Below are positions 45,138-55,811 of a stretch of 64,000 bases of DNA, in pieces. Source of the stretch: Phragmites australis (taxonomy: Eukaryota; Streptophyta; Magnoliopsida; Poales; Poaceae); assembly GCF_958298935.1 (NCBI RefSeq), contig NC_084932.1, positions 20,935,501 through 20,999,500 on the forward strand, written 5' to 3'. Each line of letters opens with the position of its first letter. Position 1 is the first letter of the stretch. Made by a program: the position numbers and the translations under genes. The notes beneath the pieces are model-generated. The model had not been told where the DNA came from. It worked only from the letters and a program-made list of their open reading frames with translations, and did not search any database.

Positions 45138-45554
45138 AATGTATTAACACCTCGCTCAAAGATGAAGATATCCAAAATTTTCAACATGACATGTGCTGGT
45201 TCATCATGCATGAAGTTATCCATAAGAGTGGTAGGTTTTTTCACCATAGAGGTGAATTGGCTAGCCATCCGAGGTTTTATGAGTGGGAGGGGAAGAACTT
45301 TTAGTAATGTTAGTTGAGTTATTGTTCTACTTGTGTTGAATATTAGATTCTGATGAATATTATCTTTAATGTAAATATTGTGTTGGCTGTGTTAAAAATA
45401 TGTATTCAAATGCTGTTGTAATCTGTGATGTTAATAATCCATCTTGAAAATCTGTGCTAAAATTTGGAGGGAATAAACTATATGCATGTTATGAATTTGG
45501 AATGAAATATATACCACGGGTGGATCCATATGTCACCCAACTGTAGGCAGATGC

Positions 45555-45845
45555 TAAAGTGCGCCGCCTGTGAAAACCTATTTCAACAGCAGTTCACTTA
45601 AGAAACTGCCATGAAAATTGGTTACCACAAGCGATTCCTTAAGTGAACCGCCTGTGAAAATCTATTTTCACAGGTGGTCCTCTTAAGAAATCATCTGTAG
45701 AAACCTAGTTTCACAGGCTGTTCTCTTAAGGAACCGCTTGTGAATATCTATTTTTACAAACATGCTCTTTTGCGTATGTGGAAATCATCTATTTTCACAG
45801 GCCTTCGATCATAGACGGGTGTGCTAAATGTCTGTGAAAATGGGT
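45555..45845. repeat. Right subterminal repeats of the large CACTA element
   Basis: Inverted GCGGTTC/GAACCGC units with CTATTTTCACAGG spacers, the counterpart of the left array at 30955-31375. Confidence 0.8.
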
Positions 45846-45884
45846 TACCACCCTCCTCAAAAAATAGCTTTTGTAGTAGTGAAA

Positions 45885-46190
45885 CATGTACCATGCCAAG
45901 CAGGTTGTGTACCCATTGGGATTGGGAGTACAAAAAATACATGCATTTAGAAATGACTACATGTTGCTTCACGGTGAGGATGCAGACTTGAAAGCATGTT
46001 GTGTTTACAATGTACCATGGTACACGCACAACACTGATGATATCAAGAGCGATAGCGTGGAGGTGATAAGAAATAAGAAAAGACCCCCGGTTAAGGTGGT
46101 TTGGTATTTCCCTACAATCCCCCATTTGAAGCGATTATTTACTAACAAAGTGAATGCCGAGTGATGTGATGGCATGTAGAACATGCCAAA
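45885..46190 (+). pseudogene. Outer CACTA transposase, fragment after the insertion
   Basis: Encodes MYHAKQVVYPLGLGVQKIHA, FRNDYMLLHGEDADLKAC and VKVVWYFPTIPHLKRLF, the TNP2 segment that follows the LLPK motif ending at 30928. Frame agreement is off by one base at the join. After about 46190 transposase similarity stops and subterminal repeats begin, so the rest of the gene was lost by internal deletion. Confidence 0.8.
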
Positions 46191-46199
46191 CCGCATGAG

Positions 46200-47018
46200 C
46201 GATTTTCAAAGGCGAGCGACATAAGAAGCTGCTTGTGTAAAGATTATTTTCACAGATGGTTCCTTACATAAACTGCTTGTGGTAATGATACGAGTACTAC
46301 ATGCGGTTCACATAAGGAATCGCTTTTGAAAATAAGATGATTAATACAAACGGTTCACATAAGAAACCGCCAATGGTAATGGTTATTTTTAGAGACGGAT
46401 CCTTACGTGAACTGCCTCTGAAAATAATCCTCTATTTTCATAGACGGTTCCTTATGTGAACCGTCTATGGCATTGAATGACAACTTATCTTAAAAAACTC
46501 AGAACCTTTTCATACGAAGTTGGACGAGGATAAACTTTATATGAAAATTATAGCCCTCGATGAGATCTACAACTTTGTAGTTGAGAACCTTTTCATTTGA
46601 AGTCATTTAGATATCCAAATAGTCCTTTGAAGTTTCAGATAGATGATATCAAAAGAAATGCATATGCTATTATGATCAGTAGTAGTTCGGTGGTGGGATG
46701 ATGAGGAGGTTCATGCAAGCTGAGATGTTTCGAGTTCGAGTGTCTAGGACCGCAAGCGCGTGTATTTCGTGCGAAAAAACATGTGACTTGTGACTTGAGA
46801 CATAGCGCCTGCGGGGGGTGCTTGGTTGGTCTAAAAAAAATTCGGTTTTTTTTGTCAAAAAATGTCGAGTCGAGGATCGATTATTATAGGCGGTCCATAG
46901 TCTCTTTTGCACCTATAGAAATTATTCATTTTCACATGTCTTCGATCACAAGCGGGTGTGCTAAACGCCTATGAAAACATGTTACCACCCACCTTTAAAA
47001 ATAGTTTTTGTAGTAGTG
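46200..47018. mobile_element. Right end of a CACTA element (CACTACTACAAAAA terminus)
   Basis: Ends TTTTTGTAGTAGTG at 47005-47018. It contains GCGGTTC/GAACCGC subterminal units (46200-46470), a conserved module AACTTTATATGAAAATTATA (46530 on) and a tRNA-like module. It belongs to the same terminal family as the large element at 30929-45881. It is probably the right end of the outer element, but no left end with this terminus was found. Confidence 0.75.
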
Positions 47019-47284
47019 TGCGGATCACGCATATCCCATGCGCACGCCGCCATCATGCCCCTCTCTTCCTTATCTCTCAGGTTTGATTCTATAAACCGGT
47101 TGGTTATGATTTGGAAGGGTTGTGCCTATATATGTAACCCATGGTTCACCGTATAATGTATTGTGTGATTGCCCTAAATATTTCATACTTTCATGGTATC
47201 TGAGATATTTGCTCCTATGTGACCTCCCTCTACTGCTTCCGCACCCTAGCGGTGGCAAAACCCTAGCCACTGTAACCACCCTCC

Positions 47285-48425
47285 ATGGCGCAGGACGACG
47301 AGGCCCATCATTAGCAGGAGGTCAAGGATGCACGCCTCAAGGCTAAGGATGATGCGTGCCTCCAAGCCGAGGAGGCCTCTCGTCGTGGCAACTAGGTGCG
47401 TGCCGATGCCACGCATCAATAGGAGGAGGCCGCGCGCCTTCTTGAGGATGAGGCCATGCACACCATCACCCTCACTGACGTGTCCGCCATCACCGCCCTC
47501 CACGTGCAGACCGTGTCCATCCTCAACAAAAGCACCCTCATGCTGATCGTCCTCGACTTCAACTCTGCACACTACACTAAGTGGCGCGGCCTCTATCTTG
47601 TCATGCTTGGCAAATACGCCCTCACGGACCACATGCTTTTCGACAATTCCTTCCCCACCCTTGTGCATTGGGGACGCATGGACTGCATCATCAAGTCCTA
47701 GTTGTTTAGCTCTATCTATCACAAACTTCTTGAGATTGTGATGACCCCAGGCTGTACCACGCGCATCGCTTGGGTTGACATCGAGCAAGCAGTTCCTCGG
47801 CAATCATGAGACTCGCGCATTGTAGTTCGGTGCGGAGTTCCACAACTTCGTCCAGGGTGACTTCAACATCTCCGATTATTGCTGTAAGCTCAGGAGCATG
47901 GTTGATGCTCTCAATGACTTGGGCGAACTGGTCACTAACCTCATTCTCGTTCTGTCTGTTCTTGGCCGCCTCAACGAGAAGTTCTCCTGCATGGAGGCCT
48001 TGTTGAAATAGTAGAAGTCGTTTCCCTCGTTCATTGAGGTTCCCTCTGACATCCTTCTTGAGAAGATCACGATGGCCAAGCTGGCGCCCTCCCCTACTGA
48101 CCTGGCCACTGCTACCTCCAGTGGCGTGCGCGCCCCAGCCACCACGAGCTACAGCTGCTCCTCTGGCGCCAGCTCCTCTTCCATGACGTGGGGCAGTAAC
48201 CACACCAATAACCGTCATCGCCGAAATAATAGCTCCAACACCAATAATAGCGGCAGCTGCAACAGTGGTGCCAACTTCGGAAGCATGGTTGCCCCGACCG
48301 TGTGGCCCTCCTTCTTTAACCCATGGACGAGCACAATTCAGGTGTGGCCACACACTACTTCGCCACCCTCAGTCAGGCGCGCAACAATGTGTCCAGTAGC
48401 AGCACGCGCTAGCCGCTGCCCTTCC
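47285..48425 (+). pseudogene. Copia gag pseudogene
   Basis: The ATG at 47285 (MAQDDEAHH) is followed by an early stop. An alanine/glutamate-rich N-terminus leads to the UBN2/gag domain with SAHYTKWRGLYLVMLGKYAL at about 47565-47625. A Ser/Thr/Asn-rich tail (NRHRRNNSSNTNNSGSCNSG) runs to about 48420. Multiple stops; no zinc knuckle seen. Confidence 0.7.
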
Positions 48426-48429
48426 TGAC

Positions 48430-49056
48430 ACTCAGTTCGAATGTCCCATTAAGAGTGTGCAACTCAACAACAGTCATGAGTTTGACAACTCCGCCGCTAG
48501 TACATTCTTTCTCACCCACGGCATTGCACTTCACATGTCATGCGCACATACTTCTCAGCAAAACGGAAAGGTAGAATTTACCATTCACTCCACAAACAAC
48601 GTCACGTGTTCCCTCATGTTCCAAGATAGCCTCCCTCCTTCCTATTGGGTCGAAGCTCTACATGCCACCACATATCTTCTAAACCTACACCCCACCAAGA
48701 CACTTAGCTTCTCCATGCCGTACTTTGCTCTTTATGGTATTCATCCCTCATACTCTCATCTTCGTGTCTTAGAGTGCTGGTGTTATCCCAATCATTCCTC
48801 TACATCTGCACATAAGCTTGCCCCTCACTCCACTTTGTGTGTTTTCCTTGGTTATCCTTCAGAACATAAAGGTTTTCGATGTCTCGATTTTTCCTTCAAC
48901 CAAATCATTATTTTGAGGCATGTTACGTTTGATGAATCATTGTTTCTATTTGCCACTGCTCCTTCGCCGCCATCGTTGACTAACTATGATTTTTTAGCGG
49001 ATATGGATTCCTCTCCGCTACCCATCGGGTCACCTTTTTTGCAAGCATTCCACTAG
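48430..49056 (+). pseudogene. Copia integrase, C-terminal half
   Basis: Encodes HEFDNSAASTFFLTHGIALH, HTSQQNGKVE, SYWVEALHATTYLLNLHPTK and VFLGYPSEHKGFRCLD, the second half of the integrase catalytic core and the conserved copia integrase tail. The E of the DDE triad is in NGKVE. The N-terminal zinc finger and first catalytic Asp are absent because of the deletion joining gag to this point. Confidence 0.8.
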
Positions 49057-49560
49057 CGTTCTCCGGCTCAGCCTATTCTGCTGCCCCCATTGGCTCCTTG
49101 CGGTCGACGATTGCCAGTAGTGCCGACCGGCCCATCACACCCATCACACCCGTGCTTGGAGCCGACATCTCATCTGGCGCATGCATGCCATCTTATAGAC
49201 CCTGCTGACCCACTGATGTCACCCGGGTGCGCGCCTAGGCCCCCTAACGCGTCTCTGAATCATGCATGGCTTGGTGCATCCCCACCGCCCGCGCACCTGG
49301 GCGCTCCCATTGTGCCCCTGGGTGCTGGCCCGGCTGCCCCTGTCGACGCCTCATCACATGCTGCTGCTAGCCGTGCCTGCACCCCACCACCAACAAATGT
49401 TCGCATCCCACCGGATGGTCACCCATGGGAAGTCCAATTTTCGCCTCCTTGTGGACCATCTGAACCTGAATGTCTCCATGGTCTCGCCCATTTCAAAGAT
49501 GTTCCACAATGCCTTGATTGATCCAAATTGGTGCACTGCTATGACTGAGGAATTTGGTGC
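49057..49560 (+). pseudogene. Copia integrase-RT linker, proline-rich
   Basis: A Pro/Ala/His-rich linker (for example PTGPSHPSHPCLEPTSHLAH) leads into DPNWCTAMTEEFGAL at about 49517-49566, the usual start of copia reverse transcriptase (family motif DPNWRxAMxxEY). Confidence 0.6.
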
Positions 49561-51031
49561 TCTGTAGTCCAATCATACATGGACCTTGTTCCTCATCCTC
49601 CCGGTGTCAACATTGTTACAAGGAAGTGGGTCTTTAGACACAAGATCCGTTCTGATGACTCTCTTGATTGTTACAAGGCACTTTGGATTCTTTGTGGTTT
49701 CACACAATGATGCGGCATCAACTATGATGAGACCTTCAGTCCAGTGGTCAAGCCTGCTACTGTGCATACTGTGCTCACTTTGACTCTTTCTCGAGACTGG
49801 CCGATTCATCAGATGGATGTCAAGAATGCTTTTGTCCATGGCACCCTCTCAGAAATAGTCTACTGTATACAACCATCTAGTTTTGTTGACTCTTCCTGGA
49901 CTAATCACGTTTGCCCACCTCAACAAATCCCTCTATTGTTTGAAGCAGGCTTCCCATGCTTGGTACATCCGTTTTGCCTCCCATCTTGTGACTCTTGGTT
50001 TTGTGGAGGCCAAGTCTCACACATCCCTATTCATCTTCCATCGTGGAACCGATACGGTGTTTTTGCTACTTTATGTGGATGACATTGTGTTGACCGCCTC
50101 CTCTGCTGGACTTCTTTGCCGGACAATCAACGCCCTTTAGAGTTAGTTCTCCATGAAGGATCTCGGTCCCCTTCATCATTTTCTAGGGATTCCCATTACA
50201 CGCCAGGATGGTGCCATGTTTCTCTCTCAGCGCAAATACATGCTGGAGATTTTGGAGCGTGCGGGGATGACCTCCTTCAAGCCGTGTAGCATGCCAGTTG
50301 ACATCACTCCAAGCTTTCCAGTGATGGCCCTCTTGTGGTTGATCTGATGCACTACCGCAGTCTTGCTGGGGCTTTGCAGTATCTGACATTGACTCATCTT
50401 GACATTGCATATGCGGCTCAGCAGGTGTGCCTCTACATGCATGACCCTCGTGAGCCTCACCTCGCTTTGGTCCATTGCATTCTTTGGTATCTTCAGGGCA
50501 CGATCGACTATGGTCTCTCTCTTCACGGGACCTCGCCTGTTGAGCTGGTTGTCTATTTTGATGCGGATTGGGATTGGCTATCCCACCACACGTAAGTCCA
50601 CCTTGGGCTATGCTGTGTTCCTCAGCGACAATATGATTTCCTAGTCCTCAAAGCGGCAAAACACAGTGTCATGGTCTAGTGCTGAGGCCGAGTATCGTGC
50701 GGTGGCCAACGGTGTTGCAGAGGCTAGTTGGTGGCGCCAGCTCCTATAGGAACTTAACAGTCCTCTTCGACGTGCCACGGTAGTCTACTGTGACAACGTA
50801 AGCGCCAGATACCTCTTCAACAACCTGGTTCAGCATCCACGGACTAAGCATGTGGAAATTGACTTGCACTTTGTTTGGGAATGTGTCGCTCTTGGTGATG
50901 TTCATGCTCTTCACGTACCGACATCCTCCCAATACGTTGTCATCTTCACCAAAGGTCTGCCTACGTTTGTCTTCACAGATTGTCGGTCCAATCTGAATGT
51001 TCGTCCTTCTGTCGTTATGACTACAGGAGAG
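49561..51031 (+). pseudogene. Copia reverse transcriptase and RNase H
   Basis: NIVTRKWVFRHKIRSDDSLD at about 49608-49670, FSPVVKPATVHTVLTL, QMDVKNAFVHGTLSE (motif A Asp present), LLYVDDIVLT at about 50068-50098 (YVDD box), then KDLGPLHHFLGIPITRQDG. RNase H follows with WSSAEAEYRAVANGVAEASW at about 50680-50740 and YCDNVSARYLFNN at about 50790. Several stops (for example near 50141 and 50346) and a frameshift at about 50580 make it a pseudogene. Confidence 0.85.
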
Positions 51032-51222
51032 TGTTAGACAGGAATATGTGGATCACGCATATCCCGGGTGCATGCTGCCATCACACCCCTCCCTTCCTTA
51101 TCTCCCGAGTTTGATTCTATAAACCGGTTGGTTATGATATGGGAGGGTTGCTACCTACCTATGTAACTCATGGTTCATCGTATAATGTATTGTGTGATTG
51201 GCCCAAATATTTCACGCTTTCA

Positions 51223-51509
51223 CTCCTCATCCTCCTCTTGTCTTCTTCTTTCTTTTTCATACACAAAAAATTGAAGGGAACTCCCAAGTGCACCCGAGGC
51301 AGGGAGATTGAGCCCCACCCCGGTGGATCGGCCGCTACTATTAGATACGTAAGCAATTCACACAAGGTGGCCAGTACGTGCACCAGGCAGGCCTATATGA
51401 AGGCTAGCTCTCTTGGGTATCACCAAGCCCAACAAACAGCAGCAAGCAATACAAGTGACCATCAAATAGAAACTAGTGGCTAGCTCCTGCAGCTGGAGCT
51501 GGATTGATC
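51223..51509 (+). promoter_or_regulatory. P450 upstream region, immediately after copia 3' LTR
   Basis: Only about 290 bp separate the LTR from the P450 start. A TATA-like CTATATGA lies at 51392-51399, about 115 bp before the ATG. Transcription could therefore start within or next to retrotransposon-derived DNA; this is inference. Confidence 0.45.
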
Positions 51510-54500
51510 ATGATACTTTCGGTCATGGACGAAGATGTTCTGTATCTGTGCTCTGCTCTGATCGTGTCTCTATTGGCCATTGCATTCGTTCAGCTCCTGA
51601 AGCCGTCGTCTCCACTGCTGCCGCCAGGACCGCGTAACTTCCCGGTGATCGGGAGCGCGCACCGGCTGGTGAACAAGCTGCCGCACCGGGCACTGCGCGA
51701 CTTGGCCAACTTGCATGGCCCGCTGGTGTACCTCCGCGTTGGGCAGGTGCCTGTGGTGGTGGTAACGTCCAAGGAGCTCGCCCGCGAAGTGCTCAAGACA
51801 CACGACGCCAACTTTGCCACCCGGCCAAAGCTCATGGCCGGCGGCATCGTGGCCTACAACTGGGCGGACCTCCTCTTCTCCCCCACCGGCGACTACTGGC
51901 GGAAGCTCCGCAAGCTCTGCGTCCAGGAGATCCTCAGCAACGACCGCATCCTCTCCTACCAACACATCAGGGAGGACGAGGTATGCACATCCATCCATCA
52001 CTGGGAATGTTATCATGCTTCTCTTCATTCCGACATATCCTCTCTCTCTCCTTTCTCATCCTCTCTCTACTCTCCCCTTACTCTCATGAATTCACACAGA
52101 TGTTTTAAGAATTCAAATTTCTTGTTCATTTCACAATATGATGTACAAATTTTCTAAGATGTAGTAAAAAATGAAAGGCAAGATAAATTGATTTGGTAGA
52201 AATAATTTTTTTTTGACAGATTTTAACAGGGACTAAATTTTTTTTTACAGATTCTAGAACACATCATACATATTTCCTATAGAATTAAGAGCACATTTCA
52301 TACAGATTCAAGAACACTTATCATACATTTTTTTTCAAAGGCCTAAACATTTGTGTAGGAAAAAATTACATCTATAAGAACACATATCATACATATTTTT
52401 GGAGGGACTAAAAAGTTTTTGAGACAAAAAAATTAAATATTCAAGAATACATATCATACATATTTTATATGATTCAAGAACACAAATCATAAGATTTCTT
52501 AACAGATTGAAAACACATATCTCATGCCATTCAATAGATTCTGTATAAATTTTCTTAGGATTAAAATTCACAAATTCAGCACAAAATGGGAGCCATGATA
52601 CACATATTAGGTACAAATATATTTTTATTAAGGATTTTTTAGGGACCCATAATTTCCTGTACATACTAAAGAACACTATGCAATTTATGACCATGACCAT
52701 GGAGCGAAAAATCAAGAACTACAGATAATGTTTTGGCATCGCTTTTCCATGGTTATCATCTGCATGCATTTTCAGAGTTTTCATCACAATAACGCACCTA
52801 TGCATTCCCAGCTAATTCATTACATATTCACACGAGAAAAAGAACGGAAATAGCAAAAAAATGGGTCCAGATCGGGTGGTGACGCCACACTAGGGGTGGG
52901 TCGGTGGGAGCCGCCGGATGGGGAGCGGGAGATGATCCGGAATTGGAAGGCACAGGATCTGAATTGACGGTGAGCCACAACACTACCAGTACACTGATTT
53001 TTGCTACCTCGGGTCCCAGGTGTAGCCGGATCTACGCCAAGTGCGGCCACCCTTCGCTGTCTAGGCCTGCTGAGGCCATATCCGAGAGCCACGTCCACCC
53101 TTAGCCGGCTAGGGGTGGCAACGGCCTGGATCAAGTCGGCCCCATGGGTTGCAGACCCAACGAATACGTGTTCGGTGTAGAATTTGCTCCTCGGGGCTGC
53201 ATTTGCACACTAGGTGACCTACGGGCCCTGAAACAAACACCATGTGCGAGACTGCAAGCCCACAACCCACTCCGTTGCAGCCTAGCCGAGGCACCATATA
53301 CGCTGAGTCGATGAGCCCTAGTTCCAGACGGACGGACCATTGCCCTGGCCGCTCGGCCGCACGTGCCATCACCACACCCAAGTTGGCTGCCATCACGGTG
53401 CCCAGGCCAGCCCGCTGTCGCTGCACCCTAGCTGCACGCCATCACCGCACCCTAGCCTCACTCGCACGCCATCGCCATGCCCCAGCCACCCACTGTCAAA
53501 GCGCCCAACCGCACGGTTGCACCCCGATGTCACGTCCCCTGTCGCCGTGTCGTTGCCGCGCCCTGGCCACCGGCTATCGCCTCGCCCTAGGCACTCGGCC
53601 GCACACCATCGCCGTGCCCGGCCATCCGCCATCACCACCCAGATCTAGATCTAGCGGCCCTCGTGTTTCGGGTCCCCCGTTGCGTCTTGGGTCCCCGTCG
53701 GGGTGAGGCTAGGATCGGGATTGGTTCTCCACCCGTTAAGTATTTCAGGGCCACGTCGAGTTTGCAATCTTGGGTTTTGGGTCAGTGGGTTCTCGCTCAA
53801 CCTAGCTTCGACCTAACCCGTAGCCACCTCTATAGCCGGCTAGGCTAATCGAGCCTAAATCTGGCACCCGGGAACGGCAGCAAGGGGGCACGAAACCTTA
53901 AGCAGTGTTGGAGCTTGTGGTAGCTTGGAATTTTTTATTTAGATCTCATCGACCACTTTAAAATCCACGTTGATGATAAGCGGTGCTCATCCAGCCGATA
54001 CTACTGGAGGTGTCTGTAGCACCACTAAGATTTTTTTTCGAACGCTCACGGAGGAAGAGAGTGAAAAAAAAGGAAAAAGTAATGCACGTGCGGGATCCAC
54101 CACCACCGACCAATACTGTCATCTTTCATTGGAAAATATTTTGGCACTAGTTCGATTCAGTCTTTGTGCATGATAATGTATGGACAGTGCAACATTTTGT
54201 CCACCTGTCAGAATAAAGAGACAGACGTTTTGATCGATCCGCAGGTGCTGAACCTCATCCACGAGATCCGTGCGGCCGGGCCATCGACGCCGGTGGACCT
54301 CACCTCAAAACTCCACAGGATAACAAACAGCATTGTCTCCCGGGCAGCGTTCAGTATAAAAAGCAGCAAAGCTGACGACTTTCTGGCAGCCATCAAGCAG
54401 AGCTTCATCTTTTGTACCGGCTTCCAGCTCCCGGACCTATTCCCTAGCTTCACCGGGATCCTCAGCGTGCTCACCGGTATGGGGAGGAAGCTCCAAAACA

Positions 54501-55451
54501 TTCATGAAACCATCGACAACATCCTCGAGGAGATCATCAGCGAGAGGGAAGAAATTCTCAAGAATGGCAAGATTGATCAGGCGACCACAACGGAAAAAAA
54601 TCTGGTGGATGTTCTCCTGAGCCTCCAGGGGAACGGGGACTTTGGCTTCCCGATTACCCGCAGCACAATCAAAGCAATTATCTTGGTTAGTAACTACTAA
54701 CACATAAGTAATGTATTAATTAAGATTGTAATAAAATTTTCATGCCTGATCATTCATCTGAAACGATTCGCACATGTGTATATGATCTATTAATCATGTG
54801 TTTTTTTATTATTCTATGTATGGACATATGTAGGATATGTTTGCTGGTGGGACCGACACATCCGGATCTGCCATGGAATGGGTGATGTCAGAGCTCATGA
54901 TGAATCCTAAGGTGATGACGAAGCTGCAGGCCGAGATTAGAGGGGCGTTCCACGGTAAACAAATCATCACTGAAACTGATCTTCGGGCAAGTGGACTCAA
55001 ATACCTAAATTTTGTGATAAAGGAAACGCTCAGGCTACACCCTCCGGGTCCAATTCTAGTCCCTCGAGAAAGCATCGAAGCTTGCGAGATAAATGGATAC
55101 ATGATACAAGCAAAAACAAGAGTCATTATAAATTCCTGGGCCATCTCGAGGGACCCACAGTACTGGGAAGATGCTGAGAAGTTCAAGCCAGAGAGGTTCG
55201 AAGGTGGTTCCATCGATTTCTTTGGAAGCAATTACGAGTACACACCGTTTGGGTCAGGAAGGAGGATGTGCCCTGGGTATAACTATGGCTTGGCTAGCAT
55301 GGAGCTGACTTTGGCGCAACTCTTGCACTCGTTTGACTGGAGCCTTCCAGATGGAATCAATGAAATCGATATGAGTGAGACCGTGAGTTTGAGTTTGCGT
55401 AGGAAGACACATCTTTTGCTGCGCGCAGTCCCTTATGCATTTGCTTCCTAA
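51510..55451 (+). CDS. Cytochrome P450, CYP71 clan (CYP71/CYP99-like)
   Basis: Three exons: 51510-51980, 54245-54685 and 54834-55451. All are phase 0 with GT-AG introns of 2264 and 148 bp. The product is 509 aa, the usual A-type length. Residues 8-30 form the ER membrane anchor, followed by the proline hinge LLPPGPRNFP (about 36-45). Exon 3 opens with the I-helix motif FAGGTDTS (about 307-314). ExxR is KETLRL (Glu368, Arg371), PERF lies at about 423-426 and the haem-binding loop is FGSGRRMCPG (443-452, thiolate Cys450). It would be an NADPH-P450 reductase-dependent monooxygenase on the ER, probably of specialised metabolism; the substrate cannot be read from sequence. Most CYP71 genes have one intron, just before the I helix, equivalent to the second here; the first is extra. 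The in-frame ATG at 51525 is an alternative start. No disabling lesion seen. Confidence 0.92.
51981..54244 (+). other. P450 intron 1 (2264 bp) with AT-rich and GC-rich blocks
   Basis: Starts GTATGC and ends CGATCCGCAG. The first part (52090-52760) is AT-rich with repeated AACACATATCATACATATTT phrases spaced about 55-70 bp. The second (52860-53880) is GC-rich, with recurring GCCATCACC/GCACCCTAGCC phrases and TAGCCGGCTAGG at both 53102 and 53832. The block contains only repeat-driven frames and is probably an insertion, unclassified. Confidence 0.7.
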
Positions 55452-55559
55452 GGGAGACATACAATCTCAATGAACGAACAGTTGTTGGAGTAGCTGGCTA
55501 GCGGTGCAGCCATATATACTTCCAGACTTTTCGAGTTGTAATGTCTGTTATTTGTCTAC

Positions 55560-55565
55560 AATAAA
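55560..55565 (+). terminator. Candidate P450 polyadenylation signal
   Basis: AATAAA about 110 bases after the P450 stop, in the sequence TACAATAAAGG. The position is typical of a plant 3' UTR. Confidence 0.55.
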
Positions 55566-55811
55566 GGCTGCGGCTAGTAGAAATTATGGTCCTAGTGCCC
55601 GTTAAAAATATAAATATATAGTTTGGGCCTTTGGGGGTATAGTTTCCCTTTTTCGGAAAAATGATGTATTTTTCCTTTCAATGTAAATATATGTCAAACG
55701 GTACCTAAGTGTGATAAAATTTATATCTTTCTAACTCACTTCATTGGAGTATAATCGGAAGATCTAATTGTCGTGATTGTTGATCCTGCACAACGATAGG
55801 TATTTTCTTTG

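Larger units (their letters stand above)
37602..45304 (+). pseudogene. CACTA second gene: Transposase_24-like plus Ulp1-like peptidase, disrupted
   Basis: Begins at about 37602 (ATGGGGCAGAAGAAG) with a 134-bp internal duplication. A Transposase_24/Ptta-type region follows at about 38190-38990 (VSVEGEPIVPHQACAKFYNN, SDETKEFMLATLQRSIRFP, then WVEFVQQKT). A long Pro/Ser/Ala-rich linker lies at 39430-39790. The Ulp1-like domain starts at about 39930 (FHEWYMMACRTRFSIIT, FMVDFKDMHTLFHRDKLDIN, KEYIMAPYNFK) and has a degenerate stretch to about 40700. The tail lies at 41812-42035 and 45138-45304, ending in HHRGELASHPRFYEWEGKNF. It is broken by stops, a 930-bp CACTA element and a 3.1-kb solo LTR. The HW motif of the peptidase could not be found intact, so this copy is probably inactive. 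Confidence 0.75.
30929..45881 (+). mobile_element. Complete CACTA element, 14,953 bp, TSD AAA, with two further insertions
   Basis: The left terminus CAGAACTACAAAAGC at 30929 and the right terminus, reverse complement CACTACTACAAAAGC, at 45881 match over about 20 of 22 positions. Perfect AAA duplications lie at 30926-30928 and 45882-45884. Subterminal arrays of GCGGTTCNNTATGTGAACCGC palindromes are at 30955-31375 and 45555-45845. Genes in plus orientation are TNP2 (31982-35332) and a Transposase_24/Ulp1-type gene (37602-45304). A 930-bp CACTA element and a 3.1-kb solo LTR lie within the second gene. The ancestral length without them is about 10.9 kb, usual for autonomous grass CACTA elements. 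Confidence 0.93.
47019..51222 (+). mobile_element. Degenerate copia retrotransposon with short LTRs
   Basis: The 5' LTR (47019-47193, missing about its first 15 bases) and 3' LTR (51032-51222) are clearly homologous; both contain ATTCTATAAACCGGTTGGTT and end CTTTCA. A primer-binding site TGGTATCTGAGA follows at 47194-47205. The body encodes decayed gag, integrase end, reverse transcriptase and RNase H. Protease and the first part of integrase are deleted. The missing LTR start coincides exactly with the CACTA end at 47018. Confidence 0.85.

Noticed and set aside
47246..48353. Minus-strand frames of 185 and 213 codons
   Set aside because: Antisense to copia gag, which has recognisable domains on the plus strand.
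53242..53706. 154-codon frame in the P450 intron
   Set aside because: Low-complexity Pro/Arg/Ser/His translation from the repeated GCCATCACC phrases, inside an intron, with no domain.
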